A DNA stretch of 13,552 nt. Origin: CAUUFM01 sp041844335 (lineage in GTDB: Bacteria; Bacillota; Clostridia; Lachnospirales; Lachnospiraceae). This document shows positions 1 through 6,683 of this stretch, piece after piece (position 1 is the first letter of the stretch; each line of letters begins with the position of its first letter). The translations under genes were made by a program, and so were the position numbers. Location: NCBI GenBank assembly GCA_041844335.1, contig JBGZAX010000053.1, positions 1-13,552 of the forward strand. The letters are read 5' to 3'. The notes beneath the pieces were generated by a model. That model was given only the letters and a program-made list of their open reading frames with translations. It was not told where the DNA came from and made no database searches.

Positions 1-60
1 TAATTAATTAGAAATTTTATACCATATTTTTTAAACTATGAAAGGAATTTAAACAGGAAA

Positions 61-1569
61 ATGATGAACATACAAGAAGCAAAAAGCTCGCTAATCAACC
101 TGCAGTCAAAAATATCTGCTTATGAGCACGCGATTGCTATCCTATACTATGATGCCGTAACGGCGGCACCAAAGGGTACTGCAGATAATAGAAGTCATAC
201 AACCGGCATTTTAAATGAAGAACTGTACAAATTAACCACCGGCAAGGACACTATAGCTCTGCTTGACTTTCTGAATGAAAATAAAAATGAACTGAACGAA
301 AAAGAAAAGAGAATCTTATTTTTAATGCGAAAAAATCTTGACAATATGCAAAAAATACCTATGGAAGAGTATATAGAATTTAAAAAAACCGTGATTAAAG
401 CAGAAGATGTGTGGCACAGTGCAAAAAAAAATAACGATTTTGCCTCCTTTGAGCCGTACCTTGAAAAAATTTATGATACTGTTAAAAGGTTTGCCAATTA
501 TTTAGATCCGTCTATGAATCCATATGATTACTGGTTGAATGAATTTGAAGAGGGTGCAAGTATAAGCTCCTGCGATAAGTTTTTCTCCACATTGAAAAGC
601 AAGATTGTTCCTCTGATAGATAAAATAAAAAATTCAAAACAGGTAGATGACAGCTTTTTGTATGGACATTTTGATAAAAAATCACAGGAAGAATTGGCTC
701 ATTATGTAATGAAGGTGATGAATATAGACCTCAAACACTGTGCACTCGGTACCTCCGAGCACCCGTTCACAGAAATGCTCGGATCTCACGCGGATGTGAG
801 AATCACCACACATTATCACGAAGATATGGTAGCATCATCACTTTATAGCGTAATTCACGAGTGCGGTCACGCTCTATATGATATGAATTCAGACAATGAA
901 TTTTCATATACCGTACTTGACGGCGGCGTATCTATGGGAATTCACGAAAGCCAGAGTCGTTTTTATGAAAATTTATTGGGGAAAAGTTTGAAATTTATAG
1001 AATTAATCTATCCTAAATTAGCAGAGCTTTTTCCTGAAAACTTTAGAAATCACACTCCCTATGAAGTTTACAGAGCAATAAACAAGGTAGAACCTTCTTT
1101 AATTCGTACGGAGGCTGACGAAGTGACATATTGTCTGCATGTCATGATAAGATATGAGCTTGAAAAGGCTATAATGAACGGCACATTAAAGGTTCACGAT
1201 TTACCTGAAGAATGGAACAGACTATATAAGGAATATCTGGGAGTAGATGTACCTGATGACACAAAGGGTGTGCTGCAGGACAGTCACTGGGCAGGCGGAG
1301 CTATAGGATATTTCCCCTCTTATGCTCTTGGGTCAGCCTACGGGGCTCACCTATTGAGAAAAATGAATGAAACTGTAAACACTGATCAATGTATAGAGAA
1401 TAAGGATTTTGCATCTATAAACAACTGGAATCGTGAAAACATCTGGAAATATGGAAAGCTACACACTCCTAATAAGCTGCTTTACAATGCCTTAGGCGAA
1501 AATTTTGATACTGAATACTATACTGATTATTTAATCAAAAAATATAGTGAAATATATGAAATAAAATGA
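61..1569 (+). CDS. M32 family zinc metallocarboxypeptidase (thermostable carboxypeptidase type)
   Basis: Predicted cytoplasmic metallopeptidase removing C-terminal residues from peptides; 502 aa is the usual M32 length. The full set of family motifs is visible: DVRITT upstream of the active site, the HEXXH zinc motif as HECGH (His266, Glu267, His270), HESQS at 295-299 whose Glu296 should be the third zinc ligand, IRTEADE at 348-354, and GVLQDSHW at 403-410 followed by GYFPSYALG. There is no signal peptide, fitting an intracellular role in peptide turnover. Two adjacent ATGs (61 and 64) follow AGGAAA, with an AAAGGA at 41-46; either could be used and they differ by one residue. The 60 bp upstream is very AT-rich with no convincing promoter. 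The bioY-like gene follows 79 nt later on the same strand with no obvious terminator between, so read-through is possible. The family call is firm; the natural substrate is unknown. Confidence 0.95.
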   Translation: MMNIQEAKSSLINLQSKISAYEHAIAILYYDAVTAAPKGTADNRSHTTGILNEELYKLTTGKDTIALLDFLNENKNELNEKEKRILFLMRKNLDNMQKIPMEEYIEFKKTVIKAEDVWHSAKKNNDFASFEPYLEKIYDTVKRFANYLDPSMNPYDYWLNEFEEGASISSCDKFFSTLKSKIVPLIDKIKNSKQVDDSFLYGHFDKKSQEELAHYVMKVMNIDLKHCALGTSEHPFTEMLGSHADVRITTHYHEDMVASSLYSVIHECGHALYDMNSDNEFSYTVLDGGVSMGIHESQSRFYENLLGKSLKFIELIYPKLAELFPENFRNHTPYEVYRAINKVEPSLIRTEADEVTYCLHVMIRYELEKAIMNGTLKVHDLPEEWNRLYKEYLGVDVPDDTKGVLQDSHWAGGAIGYFPSYALGSAYGAHLLRKMNETVNTDQCIENKDFASINNWNRENIWKYGKLHTPNKLLYNALGENFDTEYYTDYLIKKYSEIYEIK

Positions 1570-1648
1570 ATTTCTAATAATGTATTAAATTAAAAATATC
1601 TTTAACCAATAAAACCATAAAATTCATAAAATTAAGGAGAAAAATGAA

Positions 1649-2209
1649 ATGCGTGATAAAAAACTTTATTTTTTAATACAATCGGGTCTGTTTGCAGCAA
1701 TAATCGCTGTCTTGGCTCAGCTGGCTATTCCTATGCCTAACGGAGTTCCTATTACACTGCAGACCTTTGCCATAGCCCTGTGCGGTTTCTTTTTAGGAGT
1801 AAAAGCAATTATTCCGGTAGCCATATATATCCTTATAGGAGCGGTCGGAGTACCGGTATTTGCCAATCTGAAAGGCGGAATAGGAATAATAACCGGAGCT
1901 ACCGGAGGTTTTATAATAGGCTTTATACCGATGTCGGTGTTATGCGGAGTATCAAAGCTTTTTAAAATAAAAGAATCAAAAAATGCGGCTTCAATCGTAA
2001 AAATAATGGTAAGTATTGCCATATCGATTGCAGGTCTTGCAATATGCCATTATTTAGGTGCATTACATTTCGCAAAATTTACAAAAAAAAGTTTTATGGA
2101 TGTTTTACCTCTTGTTTCCTACCCGTTTATTTTAAAAGATGTGTTATCAATAATATTTGCATATATCCTGGCTCTTTCTATAGAACTCAGGTTAAATCGT
2201 CATAATTAA
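1649..2209 (+). CDS. bioY: BioY-family ECF transporter S component (biotin or other vitamin-like substrate)
   Basis: Small integral membrane protein (186 aa, about six hydrophobic segments near residues 7-27, 35-50, 52-70, 82-102, 115-135 and 156-178). In ECF transporters such S components bind the substrate and work with a shared EcfAA'T energising module, which is not encoded here. BioY hallmarks are GVPITLQTFAI (32-42), the GVPVFAN loop (67-73) and GATGGFIIGF (83-92). The C-terminal segment, however, reads PFILKDVLSI (159-168) where the family normally has PF-x-PGD-x-x-K: Asp164 is kept, but the Gly and the Lys three residues after the Asp are lost. The GxxWL-like segment also carries His140 in place of Trp. 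This raises doubt about biotin as the substrate. The start is fixed by AAGGAGA at 1634-1640, 8 nt before the ATG at 1649; an ATG at 1644 opens only a very short frame. The next gene begins 11 nt downstream. Confidence 0.88.
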   Translation: MRDKKLYFLIQSGLFAAIIAVLAQLAIPMPNGVPITLQTFAIALCGFFLGVKAIIPVAIYILIGAVGVPVFANLKGGIGIITGATGGFIIGFIPMSVLCGVSKLFKIKESKNAASIVKIMVSIAISIAGLAICHYLGALHFAKFTKKSFMDVLPLVSYPFILKDVLSIIFAYILALSIELRLNRHN

Positions 2210-2219
2210 GAATAAAAAA

Positions 2220-2924
2220 ATGCAAAGATATTCAATAATAGAAAACAAAAATAAACGAGAAATAGTGCTGTTGATGGGATCAGGCTGCAAGTATAAAAAA
2301 TGCAGCTTTTGCGATTATCACTTCGACTCATCAAATGATGATGAATTATGCTTTAACACCAATAAGAATGCTTTGGATATGGTGAACGGAAAATACAATC
2401 ATCTGGAGGTTGTAAATTCAGGAAGTTTTGTTGACTTAGATGAAAAAACAATTAAATATATTATAAACATCTGTATTAAGAATAATATAAATCTCGTACA
2501 TTTTGAATGTCATTATATTCATAGAGCCGCGATACCCAATTTTAAAGAAAGATTTAAAAAACACGATATTACGGTAAAAATTAAAATTGGTGTGGAAAGC
2601 TTTAATTATGATTTTAGAGAAAATATATTAAAGAAGGGCATAAAAGAAAAAAGTCCTGAGCTTATAGCAAAGGACTTTGATGAAGTATGTCTGTTGCAGG
2701 GTATATCCGGACAGACATACCACAGTATGCTCTCAGATATAAAAACAGGTCTAAAATACTTTGAGCGTGTGTGCATTAACATAATGAATGAAAACACTAC
2801 CTCTATAAAACCTGATACATCTGTCATTTCTATATTCAAAGATAAGATCTTGCCGCTTTATGCGGACAATAAAAGAGTAGATATTCTTATTGATAATACC
2901 GATTTCGGAGTTGGCGAGGTATAG
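2220..2924 (+). CDS. Radical SAM protein, QueL-like (candidate queuine lyase)
   Basis: A 234-aa predicted cytoplasmic Fe-S enzyme. The cluster motif is Cys23, Cys28, Cys31 in GCKYKKCSFCDY, i.e. CX4CX2C rather than the common CX3CX2C. Other conserved-looking blocks are NSGSF (66-70), FECHY (95-99), GVESF (124-128, resembling the SAM-contacting strand of Elp3-like radical SAM proteins), GQT (164-166) and a C-terminal NTDFGVG (226-232). From memory, this compact layout resembles the Clostridia QueL family, which converts queuine to the queuosine precursor preQ1 in gut bacteria; I could not run an alignment. It sits 11 nt after a BioY-like S component with only AAGAATAAAAAAA before its ATG and no clear Shine-Dalgarno, suggesting translational coupling to bioY. 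It converges with tagD, with a 10-nt gap between stops. The radical SAM call is firm; the QueL assignment is tentative, and a generic Elp3/RaSEA-like radical SAM enzyme is the alternative. Confidence 0.85.
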   Translation: MQRYSIIENKNKREIVLLMGSGCKYKKCSFCDYHFDSSNDDELCFNTNKNALDMVNGKYNHLEVVNSGSFVDLDEKTIKYIINICIKNNINLVHFECHYIHRAAIPNFKERFKKHDITVKIKIGVESFNYDFRENILKKGIKEKSPELIAKDFDEVCLLQGISGQTYHSMLSDIKTGLKYFERVCINIMNENTTSIKPDTSVISIFKDKILPLYADNKRVDILIDNTDFGVGEV

Positions 2925-2934
2925 CTTTTATTAC

Positions 2935-3324
2935 TTATTTTAAGCTCAAATCCGTCTTAATCTTTGTAGTGGAAATGTCAGAGGTTCTTGGAAGATATAC
3001 CACTTCACATTGACCTTTAAGAAAGTCGAACTTTCCCTTCCAGTCATCACCCATTACGAACACGTCCACATTATGCTTCTCCACATCGGTTGTTTTTTGC
3101 TCCCAATTTTCTTCAGGAATAACCATATCCACATATCTTATAGACTCTAAAATAAGCTTTCTGTTCTCATATGAATGATATGCCTCCTTATGCTTAAGTG
3201 CATTAAATTCGTCGGTGGACAGAGCTACAATCAGCTTATCTCCCAGAGCCCTTGCCCTTTTTAAAATATTTATATGACCAATGTGCAGCAGGTCAAATGT
3301 GCCATAAGTAATAACCGTTTTCAT
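2935..3324 (-). CDS. tagD: Glycerol-3-phosphate cytidylyltransferase TagD
   Basis: Cytoplasmic nucleotidyltransferase making CDP-glycerol from CTP and sn-glycerol 3-phosphate, the activated donor for glycerol-phosphate polymers such as wall teichoic acid. The 129-aa product has the family signatures throughout: GTFDLLHIGH with the HxGH nucleotide-binding motif at 14-17, AYHSYENRK around 48-56, VFVMGDDWKGKFDFLK in the middle, and the RTSDISTTK motif at 113-121 that binds CTP. It looks very close to the Bacillus subtilis protein, including its length. The open frame extends four codons further to a TTG, but the ATG at 3322-3324 preceded by GGAG at a 6-nt spacing is the better start. It lies 30 nt downstream of a CDP-glycerol glycerophosphotransferase-like gene on the same strand, so substrate synthesis and transfer are probably co-transcribed. 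Confidence 0.96.
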   Translation of the reverse strand: MKTVITYGTFDLLHIGHINILKRARALGDKLIVALSTDEFNALKHKEAYHSYENRKLILESIRYVDMVIPEENWEQKTTDVEKHNVDVFVMGDDWKGKFDFLKGQCEVVYLPRTSDISTTKIKTDLSLK

Positions 3325-3330
3325 AATTTT

Positions 3331-3334
3331 CTCC
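3331..3334 (-). promoter_or_regulatory. Shine-Dalgarno of tagD, decides the start
   Basis: The minus strand reads TTGGAGAAAATTATG. GGAG stands 6 nt before the ATG at 3324. The TTG that would add four residues overlaps this site and has no ribosome site of its own. Confidence 0.75.
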
Positions 3335-3354
3335 AATTCTTAGAATTATTATTT

Positions 3355-4626
3355 TCAATTTGCAAGCTCTTCGATCAATTCAATGATTTTATCCGATGCA
3401 TTTCCGTTTTCATAAGTGTGAAATTTATCATAAAATGCCTGTTCTTTTTCCCGATACAAGGCTTTCTTTTCCTTATCTGACTTTAATATATCCGCAATTA
3501 ATTCATCTGTCGTTTGAGATATAGGCCCCGGTACCTCATTTATAAAGTCAAAGTAAAATCCTCTAAGTTCGTCCTTATAAGATTCCAAATCATACGCATA
3601 AAAGTACATTGGCTTATGTAATATTGAAAAGTCAAACATTGTGGAGGAGTAATCTGTGATCATCTCATCAGCAGCAAGATACAGCAGACTGATATCAACC
3701 TGTGCGTTAAAAGGATAAACAAAACCCTCAAAATCTGACCAGTCTATCTTATCTCCTATCAGATAATGGTATTTTACAGCCATTACATAATCTGACGGTA
3801 ACCTATCCTTTAACTTTTCAAAATCAAGCTTGGGCTTAAACTCATAAACTCCCGACTCGTCATACTCATTATCTCTCCAAGTAGGTGCGTAAAGTATAAT
3901 TTTCTTATCAAGCGGTAACCCAAGTTCAAGCTTAATATTCATTATATCTTCAGGATTGTTTTTCTTAAATAACACATCGTTTCTCGGATAACCTATATTA
4001 AGCATCGTTTTATTAAAATCAAAGCATCGCCTGAAAATATTTCCGGAAAACTCATTTTGTGCCACCAGATAATCCCATCTTGAGGTGTTTTTCCTGAAGT
4101 TTTCCTTATATACATCAATACTTGAAGAATGAGCCATAGCAACATTATCCATATCAAGTGCCAGCTTTTTAAGCGGTGTCCCGTGCCAAATCTGAATATA
4201 ATGCTGATTTTCTCTTTTTACCACAACTGAAGATTGCCTTGCATCAAACACCCAGATTTTACCCTTTGCCATATAATGATAGTATCTATGACTTCCGTAG
4301 GTTACCACTTTAGCATTGCCTGCAATACCTCCCTTAGGTCTTTTATGTTTCTTAAAAAACCAAATGCATTTATATTTTTTATCAAGTCCCAGCTCAACCA
4401 TTCTTTCATAAATCGCCCTTGGACTTCCCGTATAATTAATTCCGGTGCTGCTGTCAAATAAAATCATATTTTTATCAACAGGAACTAAAAAGAGTGTACG
4501 CTTATAAAAATATTTTATAAGCCTTTTTATAGGTCTTGCAATCCTTTTTCTGATTTCCTTGTCAAAAATCCTCCTATATGCCCTTCCAATCATATTTTGG
4601 ATAAATCTTCTAAGCTTATATAACAT
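3355..4626 (-). CDS. CDP-glycerol glycerophosphotransferase family protein (TagB/TagF-like)
   Basis: Predicted enzyme that transfers glycerol phosphate from CDP-glycerol to a lipid-linked acceptor or growing polymer at the cytoplasmic membrane face. The 423-aa protein has the Glyphos_transf family motifs: WHGTPLKKL (147-155), GYPRND (212-217), YAPTWRD (246-252) and TDYSS (324-328), the last part of the CDP-glycerol site. The N-terminal 45 residues are strongly basic with scattered hydrophobics and no true transmembrane helix, suggesting peripheral membrane attachment. The length is nearer single-transfer TagB (about 380 aa) than polymerase TagF (about 750 aa), but length alone cannot separate primase from polymerase. 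The start at 4626 follows AAAGG on the minus strand, and a good promoter lies at 4669-4696. tagD follows after 30 nt. No other teichoic acid gene is in the window. Confidence 0.92.
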   Translation of the reverse strand: MLYKLRRFIQNMIGRAYRRIFDKEIRKRIARPIKRLIKYFYKRTLFLVPVDKNMILFDSSTGINYTGSPRAIYERMVELGLDKKYKCIWFFKKHKRPKGGIAGNAKVVTYGSHRYYHYMAKGKIWVFDARQSSVVVKRENQHYIQIWHGTPLKKLALDMDNVAMAHSSSIDVYKENFRKNTSRWDYLVAQNEFSGNIFRRCFDFNKTMLNIGYPRNDVLFKKNNPEDIMNIKLELGLPLDKKIILYAPTWRDNEYDESGVYEFKPKLDFEKLKDRLPSDYVMAVKYHYLIGDKIDWSDFEGFVYPFNAQVDISLLYLAADEMITDYSSTMFDFSILHKPMYFYAYDLESYKDELRGFYFDFINEVPGPISQTTDELIADILKSDKEKKALYREKEQAFYDKFHTYENGNASDKIIELIEELAN

Positions 4627-4668
4627 ATAACTCTGCCTTTCAAATTATTTTACACTAACCCCCACAAT

Positions 4669-4696
4669 ATTATACAGCAAAAAATAAAAAATTCAA
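4669..4696 (-). promoter_or_regulatory. Sigma-A-type promoter for the glycerophosphotransferase-tagD operon
   Basis: On the minus strand a TTGAAT -35 (4691-4696) and a perfect TATAAT -10 (4669-4674) are separated by 16 nt of T-rich sequence. Transcription would start near 4662, about 36 nt before the start codon at 4626. It lies in the 106-nt gap after uvrC, so this operon can be expressed independently of uvrC. No convincing terminator for uvrC was seen in the gap. Confidence 0.7.
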
Positions 4697-4732
4697 GTAT
4701 CAGAGATAAAAATAGATAAATTGAAGCATAGC

Positions 4733-6553
4733 TCATCTATGAAAAAACTCATATACAGCCTCCGCCGCTCTTTTATCCATACCCTTTACAGCAGATAAGC
4801 TTTCTACATCAGAATCTCTTATAGCCTCAATACTTCCGAAATGTTTCATTAAAGCAAGTCTTCTCAAAGGTCCTATACCGCTGATATCCTCAAGAATAGA
4901 ATGTATCTGATCCTTTTGACGTCTTGACCTATGATATGTGATTGCGAACCTGTGCACCTCATCCTGTATACGTGTAATGAGTTTCATCAAATCTTCCTCA
5001 TACCTTCCGGCAATTATCTCCTCGTTATTGTAATAAAGTCCGGCAGTCTTATGCCTGTCATCTTTGACCATTCCACACACCTTAATATTCAGCCCAAGCT
5101 CATTAATTACCTTTAATGCAATATTTACCTGTCCACGTCCGCCATCCATTAAAATAAGGTCGGGAACTTCTCCGAAATCATTATCTCCTATATGTGACAG
5201 TCTTCTTTTTAAGGTTTCATACATAGCAGCATAATCATCAGAGGCCTTAGTAGATCTTATCTTGAACTTTCTATAGGCATTTTTCTTAAATCCGCCATTT
5301 TCATAAACAATCATCGCTCCCACGGTTTCCAAGCCGCTTATATGAGAAATATCGTACGCCTCTATCCTGTAAAGACCCTTAATATTTAAAATACTGGCAA
5401 GCCTGTTCACAGCTCCGGTATTTCTCGCCTCCTCAGCCTTTAATCTTTCCTTATCGATATTTAATACAAGCTTGGCGTTTTTATAAGCAAGTTCCACCAA
5501 TTTCTCTTTTTCACCATATTTGGGACTTAAAATCTGTACCTTTGAACCCCTAATCCCCGACAACCATTCCGTCATCAAATCCATATCCTTTATAGGAGTT
5601 TGCAGCATAAGACTTTTTGGAACAAAAGGAGAACCTCGATAAAACTGCTTTATAAAGTCGTATAGAATCTCTGAAATACTGCTGTCATGCACATTTTTTA
5701 AGTAAAAATGATCTCTTCCTATAAGCCTTCCATCTCTCACGAAGAAAACCTGAGCAACGGCAACCATATTATCACCTGCAACAGCTATTATATCTCTGTC
5801 CTCGCCGTCACTGCCGGTGATTTTTTGTTTCTGTGCCACCTGATTTACAGAATCTATCAAACTTTTATATTCGCCCGCCTTTTCGAACTCCAGCCTTTCC
5901 GAATGCTCGTACATTTTTTTTGTCAATTCGGATATGATATTCTCATATTTCCCGTTTAAGAATAAGAGAGCCTTATCAACCCCACTTCTGTACTCTTCCG
6001 CACTCACCATATCTTGGCAGGGAGCATCACACTGTTTTATATGATAATAGAGACAATAAGGAATATTATTTCCGGACTCCTTCAATATCTTATTGCAGGG
6101 TCTGATTTTATACATTTTTCTGAGCAGTTCAATAGTGTCCTTAACAGCGGTAGCCGCTGAATAGGGACCAAAATACTTAGATTTATCCTTTTTCATGGAA
6201 CGGGTATATATCAGTCTCGGGAAACTTTCGGAAACGGTGACCTTTATATAGGGATAGGTCTTGTCATCCTTAAGCATAGTATTATACTTAGGAGAGTATT
6301 CCTTAATAAGATTGCATTCTAAAATAAGTGCCTCAAGCTCGGAATCCGTAATAATATACTCAAAGCTGTCAATAAGACTTATCATCTTTAAAATTTTGCC
6401 GGATTTGTTCCTACCGCTTTGAAAATACTGACGAACTCTGTTTTTGAGCACACGCGCCTTGCCGATATAAATAATCTCTTCGTGCTTATCCTTCATCAAA
6501 TAAACGCCGGGCTTTTCAGGAAGCTTTTTCAATTCCTCTTTAATATCAAACAT
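4733..6553 (-). CDS. uvrC: UvrABC excinuclease subunit C
   Basis: Dual-incision nuclease of nucleotide excision repair, acting with UvrB on damaged DNA in the cytoplasm. The 606-aa protein is full length. The N-terminal GIY-YIG domain (about 12-95) has GVY 16-18, YIG 29-31 and Arg39, and makes the 3' incision. Cys153, Cys167, Cys175 and Cys179 match the four-cysteine Fe-S cluster pattern reported for E. coli UvrC. A UVR helical hairpin that contacts UvrB lies about 206-241. The C-terminal RNase H-like domain (5' incision) keeps Asp401 in DISH, Asp470 in MDGG and His534 in EVHRF. Tandem helix-hairpin-helix DNA-binding motifs occupy about 552-606. The Shine-Dalgarno before the ATG is weak (GGTTG-like). 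A TATAAT on the minus strand at 6587-6592, within the neighbouring palindrome, is a possible -10, but no -35 supports it. It is co-directional with the surface protein genes upstream, probably by chance. Confidence 0.98.
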   Translation of the reverse strand: MFDIKEELKKLPEKPGVYLMKDKHEEIIYIGKARVLKNRVRQYFQSGRNKSGKILKMISLIDSFEYIITDSELEALILECNLIKEYSPKYNTMLKDDKTYPYIKVTVSESFPRLIYTRSMKKDKSKYFGPYSAATAVKDTIELLRKMYKIRPCNKILKESGNNIPYCLYYHIKQCDAPCQDMVSAEEYRSGVDKALLFLNGKYENIISELTKKMYEHSERLEFEKAGEYKSLIDSVNQVAQKQKITGSDGEDRDIIAVAGDNMVAVAQVFFVRDGRLIGRDHFYLKNVHDSSISEILYDFIKQFYRGSPFVPKSLMLQTPIKDMDLMTEWLSGIRGSKVQILSPKYGEKEKLVELAYKNAKLVLNIDKERLKAEEARNTGAVNRLASILNIKGLYRIEAYDISHISGLETVGAMIVYENGGFKKNAYRKFKIRSTKASDDYAAMYETLKRRLSHIGDNDFGEVPDLILMDGGRGQVNIALKVINELGLNIKVCGMVKDDRHKTAGLYYNNEEIIAGRYEEDLMKLITRIQDEVHRFAITYHRSRRQKDQIHSILEDISGIGPLRRLALMKHFGSIEAIRDSDVESLSAVKGMDKRAAEAVYEFFHR

Positions 6554-6587
6554 AATTCAACCAATCTGATAAATTGTAAAAAAATAA

Positions 6588-6661
6588 TTATAGAGAAAAG
6601 AGATAACGACCGGTATGAAGATTTATAAAATCAACCTGCACGTTAGCTTTTTTCTCTATAA
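6588..6661. repeat. 74-bp imperfect palindrome with 12-bp perfect ends (terminator or MITE-like element)
   Basis: Left arm TTATAGAGAAAA (6588-6599) and right arm TTTTCTCTATAA (6650-6661) are exact inverted copies. Pairing continues inward through GAG/CTT (with a G-U pair), TAACG (6604-6608) with CGTTA (6641-6645), GGT (6612-6614) with ACC (6634-6636), and GATTT (6620-6624) with AAATC (6628-6632) around an ATA loop. On the minus strand the stem is followed by TTA and then seven T (6578-6584), so it could terminate transcription of the two-gene surface operon before uvrC. The extended nested symmetry and TA at each end would also fit a small non-autonomous transposable repeat. No second copy was seen in this window. 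Confidence 0.7.
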
Positions 6662-6683
6662 CAAACAAATAAAAACAATAACT

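Noticed and set aside
1570..1648. Possible BirA operator (TTAACC half-site near 1602) or preQ1 riboswitch upstream of bioY.
   Set aside because: There is no second inverted half-site at the proper spacing, and the conserved preQ1 aptamer core is absent; the region is simply AT-rich.
2922..2946. AGCTT and AAGCT inverted repeat between the convergent radical SAM gene and tagD, considered as a bidirectional terminator.
   Set aside because: Only a 5-bp stem with a 14-nt loop and no proper T run; it also overlaps both stop regions.
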